Shown one piece after another: positions 13,859-21,023 of a stretch of 21,023 nucleotides of DNA; position 1 is the first letter of the stretch; every line of letters begins with the position of its first letter. Under the pieces are notes generated by a model. That model was not told where the DNA came from, did no database searches, and worked only from the letters and a program-made list of their open reading frames with translations. Source of the stretch: CBDDYU01 sp965235655 (lineage in GTDB: Bacteria; Pseudomonadota; Alphaproteobacteria; Pelagibacterales; Pelagibacteraceae); NCBI GenBank assembly GCA_965235655.1, contig CBDDYU010000005.1, positions 1-21,023 of the forward strand. The letters are read 5' to 3'. A program made the position numbers and the translations under genes.

Positions 13859-14855
13859 CTTTAAAAGAAGCTGACATATTTCTAATCAATTTAAAGTATA
13901 GATCTTTACCTGGATCTAAAGTTGCGCCTAGTGGGTCTAAAACACCAGTTTTAATCTTCATATCTTTTGCAACTGTATTGATTATATCAGGGTTAAATTG
14001 AGGTTCGGAGAATACACAAACAACTTTATCATGCTCGATAATTTCTCTTATTTTAGCAAGTTGTTCAGCTCCAGGCATTACATCGGTATTAACAGTAAAT
14101 GCACCTAACACTTTAACGTTAAATCTTTCCTCAAAATATTGATAAGCATCATGGAATACAATTGAAGAGACACTATTACTTAAATCAGTCATTACTTCTA
14201 TAGTCAGTTTATCAATATCTTTTAAAGCCTTATCTAAATTACTTTTATATTTAGCTTCATTTTTTGGATCATTTTCAATCAAATGTTCAGCCATTTCATT
14301 TAACATAGCTTTAGCGTTCATTGTATCCAACCAAATGTGCGGATCAAATTCACCATGTGCATGACCTTCGTGATCATCATGGTCGTCATGATCATCGTGT
14401 TCTTCTTTTTTACCGTGATCATCATGGTCGTCATGATCATCGTGATCATCTTCTTTTTTACCGTGATCATCATGATTATGTTTATCAAAAATATTTCTTT
14501 CTCTGAACTTTAATACGTTTAAACTTTTGATTTCTATTAACTCAATTTTTTCTGCTTTTTTAGCTATTGAGCTTAAGGGTTTTTCTAAAAAACTTTCCAA
14601 ATCTTCACCTACCCAAAATATAAGGTCTGCATTTTGCAACATCTTTGCATGAGAAGGTTTCATTGAAAATCCGTGTGGAGATGCATATCCATCTACTATT
14701 AAATCTGGTTTTCCAATTCCATCCATTAAATAACTAGCTAAAGAGTGTATTGGTTTGATAGACGTAACTACTTTTAATTCAGCCTTTGCTGGTGTAAAGA
14801 AAGTTAAAATTGATAGAATTGATAATAATAGAGGTAAATTTTTGATTTTTTTCAT
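13851..14855 (-). CDS. znuA: Periplasmic zinc-binding protein ZnuA
   Basis: Captures Zn2+ for ZnuB/ZnuC. Seen: signal peptide (residues 1-25, cut after AKA), VVTSIKPIHSLASYLMDG, the first histidine ligand in YASPHGFSMKPSHAKML, a long His/Asp-rich loop (about residues 125-167), then DPHIWLDTMNAKAM with a second ligand, VFHDAYQYFEERFNVKVLGA with a third, and FSEPQF with the D/E ligand region. The C-terminus, LYFKLIRNMSASFKGC, is about the family's usual end, so the gene is essentially complete even though it ends at a junction with pentapeptide DNA. It is divergent from znuC across a 71-nt spacer with two Zur boxes. Confidence 0.93.
   Translation of the reverse strand: MKKIKNLPLLLSILSILTFFTPAKAELKVVTSIKPIHSLASYLMDGIGKPDLIVDGYASPHGFSMKPSHAKMLQNADLIFWVGEDLESFLEKPLSSIAKKAEKIELIEIKSLNVLKFRERNIFDKHNHDDHGKKEDDHDDHDDHDDHGKKEEHDDHDDHDDHEGHAHGEFDPHIWLDTMNAKAMLNEMAEHLIENDPKNEAKYKSNLDKALKDIDKLTIEVMTDLSNSVSSIVFHDAYQYFEERFNVKVLGAFTVNTDVMPGAEQLAKIREIIEHDKVVCVFSEPQFNPDIINTVAKDMKIKTGVLDPLGATLDPGKDLYFKLIRNMSASFKGC
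14371..14480. repeat. Tandem 45/48-nt repeat encoding the His/Asp loop of ZnuA
   Basis: Two near-identical units (starts 14371 and 14416) and a partial third (14464) encode runs of DDH broken by HGKKE. Such repeats change copy number by slippage. The His-rich loop is thought to serve as a zinc trap or sensor in ZnuA (family knowledge). Confidence 0.75.
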
Positions 14856-14874
14856 AATAAGTAATTTAATTAAT

Positions 14875-14889
14875 TGTTATATTATAACA
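14875..14889. promoter_or_regulatory. Zur box 1 between znuA and znuC
   Basis: TGTTATATTATAACA is a perfect 7-1-7 match to the Zur consensus TGTTATA-N-TATAACA. It sits 19 nt from the znuA start and 37 nt from znuC, a place where it can silence both divergent units under zinc repletion. Confidence 0.88.
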
Positions 14890-14892
14890 TTA

Positions 14893-14907
14893 TGTAATAA
14901 TATAACA
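14893..14907. promoter_or_regulatory. Zur box 2 between znuA and znuC
   Basis: TGTAATAATATAACA has one mismatch to the consensus in the 7-1-7 palindrome. Its centre is 18 bp from that of box 1. The two together form one larger near-palindrome, suggesting cooperative loading of two Zur dimers. Confidence 0.75.
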
Positions 14908-14926
14908 TTAACAAGTCAAGCTATAA

Positions 14927-15670
14927 ATGTCAGATAAAAATATATTAGTTGAACTTAATAAAGCTGGTTTCAAACAAAATAATAAATGGCTAGTTGAGGG
15001 AGTTTCTCTAAAAGTTGAGAAGGGCAAGATTGTTACACTTATTGGTCCAAATGGATCTGGCAAAAGTACTACGGCTAAAATTGCCTTGGGTATTTATAAA
15101 GATATAGAAGGTAGCGTTGAGAAATATACTAATAAAGTTGGTTATGTTCCTCAAAAAATTTCAATAGATTGGACTTTGCCATTGAGAGTTCATGATTTTA
15201 TGACTTTGACTGAAAACATTAATGATGATGCAATAAATGAAGCTTTATCATTAACAGGTGTAATGCATCTTAAAAATAAAAACTTAGGTAATTTATCTGG
15301 TGGTGAATTTCAAAGAGTTTTACTTGCAAGAGCTATTTCTAAAAAACCAGAATTACTAGTGTTAGATGAACCAGTCCAAGGTGTTGATTATACTGGTGAG
15401 ATTGCTTTATATGAATTAATTAAAAAAATTTCAGATACTTTAAATTGTGGAGTTTTATTAATTTCACATGATCTTCACACTGTAATGACTGCAACAGACT
15501 ATGTTGTTTGTTTGAATGGACATGTTTGTTGTTCAGGCACACCAATAGATGTTGCAAAAAATAATGAATACAAAACATTATTTGGTGAACAGGCATCTCA
15601 AATACTTTCAATTTATGAGCATAAACATGATCATGAGCATTCTCATGAAGGAGATATAAAGAAAAATTAA
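14927..15670 (+). CDS. znuC: Zinc ABC transporter ATP-binding protein ZnuC
   Basis: ATPase for Zn2+ uptake. Walker A GPNGSGKST at residues 40-48, Q-loop VGYVPQ at 71-76, signature LSGGEFQR at 123-130, Walker B LLVLDEPVQGVD at 143-154 and H-loop LLISHDLH at 177-184. The C-terminus HKHDHEHSHEGD is histidine-rich, as in several ZnuC proteins. 247 aa is normal. It abuts znuB with no spacer (stop then ATG). Its 5' end lies 19 nt past Zur box 2, so it is Zur-repressed. Confidence 0.95.
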   Translation: MSDKNILVELNKAGFKQNNKWLVEGVSLKVEKGKIVTLIGPNGSGKSTTAKIALGIYKDIEGSVEKYTNKVGYVPQKISIDWTLPLRVHDFMTLTENINDDAINEALSLTGVMHLKNKNLGNLSGGEFQRVLLARAISKKPELLVLDEPVQGVDYTGEIALYELIKKISDTLNCGVLLISHDLHTVMTATDYVVCLNGHVCCSGTPIDVAKNNEYKTLFGEQASQILSIYEHKHDHEHSHEGDIKKN

Positions 15671-16474
15671 ATGTTTGATGATTTTTTTATAAGAGCATTA
15701 ATTGCAGGAATTGGTATAGCATTAGTTACAGGACCACTTGGTTGCTTTGTTGTTTGGAGACGGTTATCTTATTTTGGTGATACACTTGCTCACTCTGCAT
15801 TACTTGGGGTTACGATGGCTTATAGTTTTGATTTGAATATAGCTCTTTCAGTGTTTATAATTTCATCAGTAATTGCACTGATCTTAATTCAACTTCAAAA
15901 AAAAACTAACTTACCAGGTGATGCTTTGCTTGGTCTTTTAGCACACTCATCACTTGCTGTTGGATTAGTGGTAATTGGTTTTTTAACATTTATTAGATTT
16001 GATATTATGGGGCTATTATTTGGAGATATATTAGCTGTAACTACAAATGATATTTTTACAATATGGACAGGTGGTGCAATAATATTAATAATTCTTAAAT
16101 TAATTTGGAAACCTTTATTTGCATCTACTGTTAATTATGAATTGGCTGAGGCTGAAGGATTAAATCCTGATAGAGCAAAGGCTATTTTTACAATTTTAAT
16201 GGCTGCTGTAATTGCAATATCTATTAAAATGGTAGGATTACTATTAATTACTGGAATGTTGATTATACCAGCTGCCATGGCTAGAAATATCTCAGATAGT
16301 CCTCAAAAAATGGTTATTTTTTCAATTATAGGAGGATTATTATCAGTAATTATAGGATTATTTTCTTCATTAGAATTTAACACATCTTCAGGTCCATCAA
16401 TAATTGTTGCTGCTTTAGTGTTGTTTATATTATCTTTGTTAAACATAAGGCAATCGATTAAGTTAAAAAATTAA
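15671..16474 (+). CDS. znuB: Zinc ABC transporter permease ZnuB
   Basis: Inner-membrane channel of the ABC-3 metal family. About eight hydrophobic spans; signature FGDTLAHSALLGVTMAYSF at residues 34-52, where metal ABC permeases have GDALAHAALPGV, and VGLLLITGMLIIPAAMARNI in the C-terminal half, the ATPase contact. 267 aa is typical. The ATG follows the znuC stop directly, so the two are translated as a unit. No break. Confidence 0.95.
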   Translation: MFDDFFIRALIAGIGIALVTGPLGCFVVWRRLSYFGDTLAHSALLGVTMAYSFDLNIALSVFIISSVIALILIQLQKKTNLPGDALLGLLAHSSLAVGLVVIGFLTFIRFDIMGLLFGDILAVTTNDIFTIWTGGAIILIILKLIWKPLFASTVNYELAEAEGLNPDRAKAIFTILMAAVIAISIKMVGLLLITGMLIIPAAMARNISDSPQKMVIFSIIGGLLSVIIGLFSSLEFNTSSGPSIIVAALVLFILSLLNIRQSIKLKN

Positions 16475-16495
16475 AAAAATTATAAAAAATTAAAA

Positions 16496-16894
16496 ATGCA
16501 CAAACAAAATGATCTTTCAAAAAATCAACAAATTATTTTTGATATAATTCATAATTCTTCAGAGCCATTGAAAGCATACTCAATCCTTTTTAATGTACAG
16601 AAGAAAGGTATTAAGGCACCTCTCCAAGTTTATAGAGCCTTAGATAAATTGGTTGAAATTGGAAAAATTCACAAAATAGAGAGTCGTAATGCTTTTATTG
16701 CTTGTCAAAATTCTAGCTGTCAAATTACAAAAGCCACAGCATTTTCAATTTGCGAAAGTTGTGAAAAAGTTTCTGAAATAAGTAATTCTAAACTTTCCAA
16801 ATATTTAATTAACTTTACTGATGAGACTGGAATTAAATACAGCAAATATAATTTAGAATTTTTTGGTTTATGCAAAAAATGTAAATCAAAATAA
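16496..16894 (+). CDS. zur: Zinc uptake regulator Zur (Fur family)
   Basis: 132-aa Fur-family repressor. The winged helix includes APLQVYRALDKLVEIGKIHK and IESRNAFIAC, which is Zur-like (Fur has different wording in this region). Structural zinc pairs: CESC (C86, C89) and CKKC (C126, C129); C70 and C75 are additional. It is the last gene of the znuCB-zur operon, 21 nt after znuB, so it sits under the Zur boxes it is expected to bind, giving negative feedback. Confidence 0.93.
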   Translation: MHKQNDLSKNQQIIFDIIHNSSEPLKAYSILFNVQKKGIKAPLQVYRALDKLVEIGKIHKIESRNAFIACQNSSCQITKATAFSICESCEKVSEISNSKLSKYLINFTDETGIKYSKYNLEFFGLCKKCKSK

Positions 16895-17007
16895 TGAGCA
16901 AAATTTCTTTAACATTTGACTAGATTTTAAACACTCATAAAAAAAATTATATTTATAAAATTTATCTGCCTCTTTTCATCTACAACTTTTGCAAAAAGAA
17001 GACAATA

Positions 17008-17297
17008 ATGCCAGCAGGTTATGTAATTGCACAATTAAAAGTAACTAATCCTGAAAACTACAAAGAGTATGTAGCCAAAGTTTCAGAGGTTGTTAAAAAA
17101 TATGATGGAGAATATCTAGTTAGAAATGGTGAATATCAAGTTGTTGAAGGAGAAGATAATTTTCCAAGATTAGTAATTATTAGATTCCAAGTTATGAAAG
17201 AGCTTTAGAGTGGCATCATTCAGACGAATATAAACCTGTTAAAGATATACGTTTACAAAATTCTGAAGGCAGTTACATCATAGTTAAAGGGATATAA
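17008..17297 (+). CDS. DUF1330 family protein (one-base frameshift)
   Basis: Small dimeric alpha+beta-barrel fold (about 96 aa). PAGYVIAQLKVTNPENYKEY is the hallmark start. The original frame ends at 17208 with FQVMKEL. In the next frame the family's SYERALEWHHSDEYKPVKDI runs to a stop at 17297 with SYIIVKG. Adding one C to the CC at 17187-17188 joins RF to PSYERALEW. Cytoplasmic; function unknown. It stands alone between zur and the autotransporter, with an AT-rich 113-nt leader. Confidence 0.85.
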
Positions 17298-17382
17298 AAA
17301 AAACTGCAATAAATGAATGCGACAAAGCCTTTATAAAAAATAAAAGCTAACACTAAATAAAAAAATATTTTTATTTTACTCA

Positions 17383-19855
17383 TTAAAATTTACTTGAAAT
17401 TTCTAAATTTGCACCATAGTCAGAACTTTGAGTAAATAAATCCATATTAGAGTTTAATTTAAGATTAAAATTATTGATGTTTTTTGTGTAGCTTAATTTT
17501 GCAGAATTATTTGATAAAGGATCAAAATCAAAAGCAAACTGTGTATCTTCCTCAGAGATATGTCCAACTTTAATTAAAAAACTATCTGTGTGTGAAAATT
17601 TATCACTGTCAAGATGCTGAAATCTTTCGTAGTTTAATGAAAGCGTAAAGTTGTTATTATAAACGTTCTCGTATCCGTAATTTGCTCGAATATTTTTTTG
17701 AGAATATTTTTCAACTGTATATTGTTGAGCATTAGAACTTCCCGCATAAGAATATTCAAAAGTAATGTCAGGTGAATAGTCATAAACAAATTCTAAGCCA
17801 CCGTTATGGAACACAGTTCCAGTAGAATGTTTTACTGGATCAGAATTAAATAAAAATCCCGTTGCCAAATCACCAGTTTGAAATGTTTCTTTTTCATAAA
17901 TTACATTTGTCGCTGCTGAGGAAGTGTTTGTCATAAACTCAGTAAAGTCAGACAATGAAGTTAAAGCATGTTTTATTTTTAGAGATGGTGTCAGGTTAAA
18001 CTTGCCATATTCACTATCACTTCTAAAATCAATTGATGTAAAAAGTTGTTTACCATTTCTTTGGCCAGTTACAACTCCTCCAGTTTTAAGATCGTATTTA
18101 AGTGAACTTAAACCAACAACTGTATTAGTGTAGCCACTATCTTTTAAAGGCGTAATCAAGTAATAACTTAAAGTTAATGAGGCCATCGTGGTGCTAGGAT
18201 CAGAAGCAGCAAATTTTGATTTACCATCTGCATATCTAATTGCATAACCAGTATAATTATTTTTACTATTTTTTTTATCTGCTCCAAAAGTTAAACCACT
18301 AGTACGTATATCCTTGGGTTTTTCCAAATTTATCCCTGGTCCTCCTGATTTTCCATTATAAGAACCAATTGTTAAATCACCAAAACTCCAATACAGCCAA
18401 TCACTTTTTTTATTTTTACTGAACTTCTCTTTAAGGGCTACTTGATAAGCAGTTATTGTTTCTGGAAGTTTATCCATCCAAGAATTTAACAATGGGTTAT
18501 CTAATTTAATTGCAGTGGTAAAATTATCTAATTTGTTATTATTTATATCTTTCGGACCAATAGTTATAGAATGACCATCTTTTACTTTTTCATTAACTGA
18601 AAGTAATTTATCTGGAAATTTTTTTACCCAGTAATTTAATAATGGGTTATCTGATGTGATGGAAGCAGTAAGATTATTAAGGTTATTACTATTTTTATTT
18701 CTTTTTATCCATTCAAATCTTTTAAAAATTATTGAAGTGTTCATACTTATATTATTTTTTGCCAATTGAACTTGAGTACCTAAGCTTGATCTTGGGTCAG
18801 ATACACAGGCAACTAAACCATAGTTACAAGATAAACTTACTTGCGTAACAACATCTGCACCATCATTAATAATATATAGTTTATCTCCCATACCACTAAA
18901 GGCTATTCCATAAGTTCTTAAACTTAATTTTCCAGGTAAAGTAATTGAACCTATCATAGTTGCAGTGCTCGTTGAAAAAGATGTAGTCAAACTAAATTGA
19001 AAAACAGAATCTAAGCTTGTGTTATTATTGTTAGTATCATCATTTATTAAAACAAACATTGTCATTCCATCTTGGCTAAATTCTACAGCCATTCCATGAT
19101 CTTGACCACTCGATAAATTAGCAGTTGTTCTTAAGTCTGTGGTATTGACCAAAGTTATAGATGTAAGATCGTAGGCGGTTGACAAACTGTATTCATCAAT
19201 ATGTTGACCTTCTTTAGTACCATCTAAATAAATAAGTTTTTTTCCATCATTACTAAAGCTAAAGGTTGCTTCTCCACCAAGGTCACTTGTTAAATTACTT
19301 GAATAAGTTAAACCTTTAAGCTCAAATGGTTCAGCCAATTCAAATCCATGAATTTTTCCCGTTGTGTTTCCTAAAAACAGTTTAAGTCCATCTTTGCTGA
19401 ATTTAATATCTGTACATTTAATATCATTGTTTCCTGTAAGAAGTGCTTTTGTTTCTAGTGGATCAGCTTGGTCCACAACCAAAGAAGCGGTTCTTAAATC
19501 GTAAGGAGTTGAAAGAGTCATCATTTTTAAACATTTATGAATACCGGTTACATATTTATTGGTTACAAAAACTTTTCTACCATCATTACTAAAAGCTAAA
19601 CCAGTTGGATCTTCAAAAGCATCGTTTGCAATTCGATCTCCTTCTGAGTCAGTTGTGAATGATGCTAGAGGTCTTATTGAGATATCATGTGTTAGAGTAG
19701 CTTGAGCTTTAGCTGTCGTCTCGAGAAAAACTATTATACTAGCTATTAAAAAAAATAATTTTAATAGTTCTATTATAATTAGTTCTTTATTTTTTCTAAA
19801 AAAAAAATTATTTAAGATGTTTTGTAGATTTAGGTTCTTTTAAAATTTTGAGCAT
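17383..19855 (-). CDS. Propeller/beta-barrel autotransporter-like outer-membrane protein (start probably frameshifted)
   Basis: The N-terminal passenger shows repeats of the YVTN/propeller kind: FSKDGLKLFLGNTTGKIHGF, FSNDGKKLIYLDGT, FSQDGMTMFVL, FSGMGDKLYIINDG. The C-terminal 300 residues form alternating strands ending in NLEISSKF, a beta-barrel with a terminal aromatic, like autotransporter domains. The first in-frame ATG (19524) would discard a further propeller blade (GLAFSNDGRKVFVTNKYVTG) and a signal peptide (LKLFFLIASIIVFLETTAKA then QA) that the frame encodes upstream. That frame has no usable start; a different frame has ATG at 19855 (MLKILKEPKSTK), so a one-base shift near 19815-19825 is likely. 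Full length would be about 824 aa. The function of the passenger is unknown. Confidence 0.72.
18483..18652 (-). repeat. Pair of about 50-aa tandem repeats in the passenger domain
   Basis: Two copies exactly 150 bp apart (AATTTAAYAATGGGTTATCT at 18483 and 18633) encode NNLTASITSDNPLLNYWVKK and DNFTTAIKLDNPLLNSWMDK, with KFPDKLL / KLPETIT following. They lie between the propeller and the barrel, so they may be a stalk. Confidence 0.6.
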
Positions 19856-19958
19856 TAAATTCTATTAATACATAAGAGATTTTTTATTTGACTTTAAGCT
19901 ACCCCAAATTGGGTGACCTCTAATGGTAATACTCGTGTTTATTGTGTAAAAAATATAG

Positions 19959-20973
19959 ATGTTTGAAAAATTAGAAGAATTAGCAAAAAATAATAAAAAA
20001 ATCTCAGATTTTCATATTCGAAGTGGCTCACCGTTAGCTTACAGACAAACAGGTGAAGTAGTTACGGTTAAAGATATTGTTGTAAAAGCACAAGATCTTC
20101 AAGATCTTATGTCGACAAATTGTAATGAAACAGAAACAAAAAAATTCCAAGAAACCCATGAATTAGATTCTGCTGTAATATTAAGTGGATTAAGATTTAG
20201 AGCTAACTTTTATAAAACAATTAGATGGACCCGCTGCAGTTCTTAGAAGAGTAGAAAGTGTCATTCCTGAAATGTCACAATTTGATTTACCAGACGTTCT
20301 TTATGATATTATTGATATGCATAAAGGGTTAGTTCTAGTTACAGGACCAACAGGGTCTGGAAAATCAACTACACTTGCAGCAATTATTAATGAAATTAAC
20401 AAAACAAGAACAGCGCATATTATTACAGTTGAAGACCCGGTGGAGTTTGTGCACAAAGATGCAAAAAGTATTGTTTCACAGCGTGAAGTTGGAAAACAAA
20501 CTCAATCATTTGCAAGTGCTTTAAAAGCAGCTTTGCGTGAAGATCCAGATGTTATTTTAGTGGGAGAGATGAGAGATCTTGAAACAGTTGGTCTTGCCTT
20601 AACTGCTGCAGAAACAGGTCATTTAGTTTTTGGAACATTGCATACTAGTGGAGCGCCCAATACTATTAATAGAATTATTGATGTATTTCCTCCAGAACAA
20701 CAAGCACAAATTCGTGCGCAAATTTCCACTTCATTAAAAATGGTAGTAACTCAAAGATTAATAAAAACAAAAGATGGTCAAGGCCGAGTGGCTGCTTTTG
20801 AAGTTATGAAATGTACAGCTCCAATACAAAACTTAATACGTGAAGCAAAAATTCACCAAATCCCAAGTATCATGCAAACTTCAGTTCGTGATGGCATGAT
20901 TACAATGCAAAAATCTTTAGAAGAACTTGTTAATAATGGGAAAATTGATGCAAGTGCAGGAAAAGAACATTAA
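19959..20973 (+). CDS. pilT: Type IV pilus retraction ATPase PilT (one-base frameshift)
   Basis: Hexameric AAA+-like ATPase that powers pilus retraction. Walker A GPTGSGKST, Asp-box VEDPVEFVH, Walker B DPDVILVGEMRDLET and His-box LVFGTLHTSGAPNTINRIID are all present, followed by a C-terminal NLIRE motif (PIQNLIREAK, as in AIRNLIRE). The frame from 19959 ends at 20246 in a meaningless tail. Removing one A from AAAA at 20214-20217 joins FYK to QLDGPAAVLRRVESVIPEM and the second frame, giving about 337 aa, the family's normal length. The N-terminal part (DFHIRSGSPLAYRQTGEVV) is PilT-like. It overlaps the next gene by 26 nt. Confidence 0.9.
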
Positions 20974-21023
20974 AGGTTTTAACCTCATAGAGCTTTTAGT
21001 TGTGATTGCAATTATATCAGTAA
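20948..21023 (+). CDS. Type IV prepilin or pseudopilin, N-terminal fragment
   Basis: From ATG 20948 the frame reads MQVQEKNIKG, then FNLIELLVVIAIISV, running off the end. It is a class III leader: short basic start, cut between G and F, E at +5, and a hydrophobic helix. It overlaps the pilT 3' end and is translated in another frame. Subtype cannot be decided from the leader. GTG 20954 is an in-frame alternative start. Confidence 0.82.
   Translation, partial: MQVQEKNIKGFNLIELLVVIAIISV

Noticed and set aside
14371..14480. CRISPR-like array
   Set aside because: The direct repeats are in-frame coding repeats of znuA with no spacers.
14321..14506. His/Asp-rich plus-strand frame
   Set aside because: Antisense reading of the ZnuA His loop repeats.
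19903..19913. CCCAAATTGGG palindrome upstream of pilT
   Set aside because: Short, could be chance; -10/-35 candidates there have poor spacing.
1..21023. tRNA, rRNA or insertion-sequence genes
   Set aside because: No cloverleaf, rRNA signature or transposase motif was recognised by eye; a dedicated scan could still find a tRNA.

Overview
The window reads as chromosomal DNA of an AT-rich, compact-genome Proteobacterium, most likely a marine Alphaproteobacterium with a streamlined genome. The reasons are low GC throughout (clearly below 40% by eye), genes that abut or overlap by 4-26 nt, a short-form FbpABC system, a ZnuACB-Zur block and a type IV pilus start. I cannot prove the lineage from sequence alone. 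TGA acts as an ordinary stop.

Layout. (1) 1-3771, minus strand: ferric iron ABC importer fbpA-fbpB-fbpC behind two identical 19-bp Fur boxes that straddle a well-spaced sigma70 promoter. (2) 3813-4600: cutA, then a 469-nt stretch with two candidate small proteins and hairpins. (3) 4597-6114: msrB with a small membrane protein, and a divergent CxxC AhpD-like (carboxymuconolactone decarboxylase family) protein. (4) 6107-9912, minus strand: a tightly coupled operon of a secreted DUF3047-like protein, a 36-aa one-TM protein, a radical SAM enzyme, a TVP38/TMEM64 membrane protein, a 52-aa protein and a two-domain glycosyltransferase/DUF2064 unit related to the rSAM-associated transferases (arsenosugar-type families). 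Neither small protein is an obvious call. This is the best candidate here for an incompletely described system. (5) 9951-12153: a 59-aa gene, an ATP-grasp ligase, a 3-TM protein and several decayed duplicate gene tails, so a rearrangement hotspot. (6) 12154-13728: a large MFS-type transporter. (7) 13736-13858: the tail of a pentapeptide-repeat gene, cut off where the znu block begins. (8) 13851-16894: divergent znuA / znuC-znuB-zur around two tandem Zur boxes. (9) 17008-21023: a DUF1330 protein, a propeller/beta-barrel autotransporter-like protein, pilT and the start of a prepilin. The right-hand third is visibly more AT-rich than the left.

A general caution: at least seven conserved genes (fbpC, the AhpD-like gene, the GT/DUF2064 unit, TVP38, the radical SAM gene, DUF1330, pilT), and probably the autotransporter, are broken by a single-base frameshift, several of them in a homopolymer. 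Correcting one base restores family-typical proteins each time. Sequencing or assembly error is more likely than mass gene decay, so these genes are annotated across the shift.

Functionally the window pairs metal acquisition (iron under Fur, zinc under Zur) with oxidative repair (MsrB, AhpD-like) and cell-surface functions (the glycosyltransferase/radical SAM operon, autotransporter and pilus).
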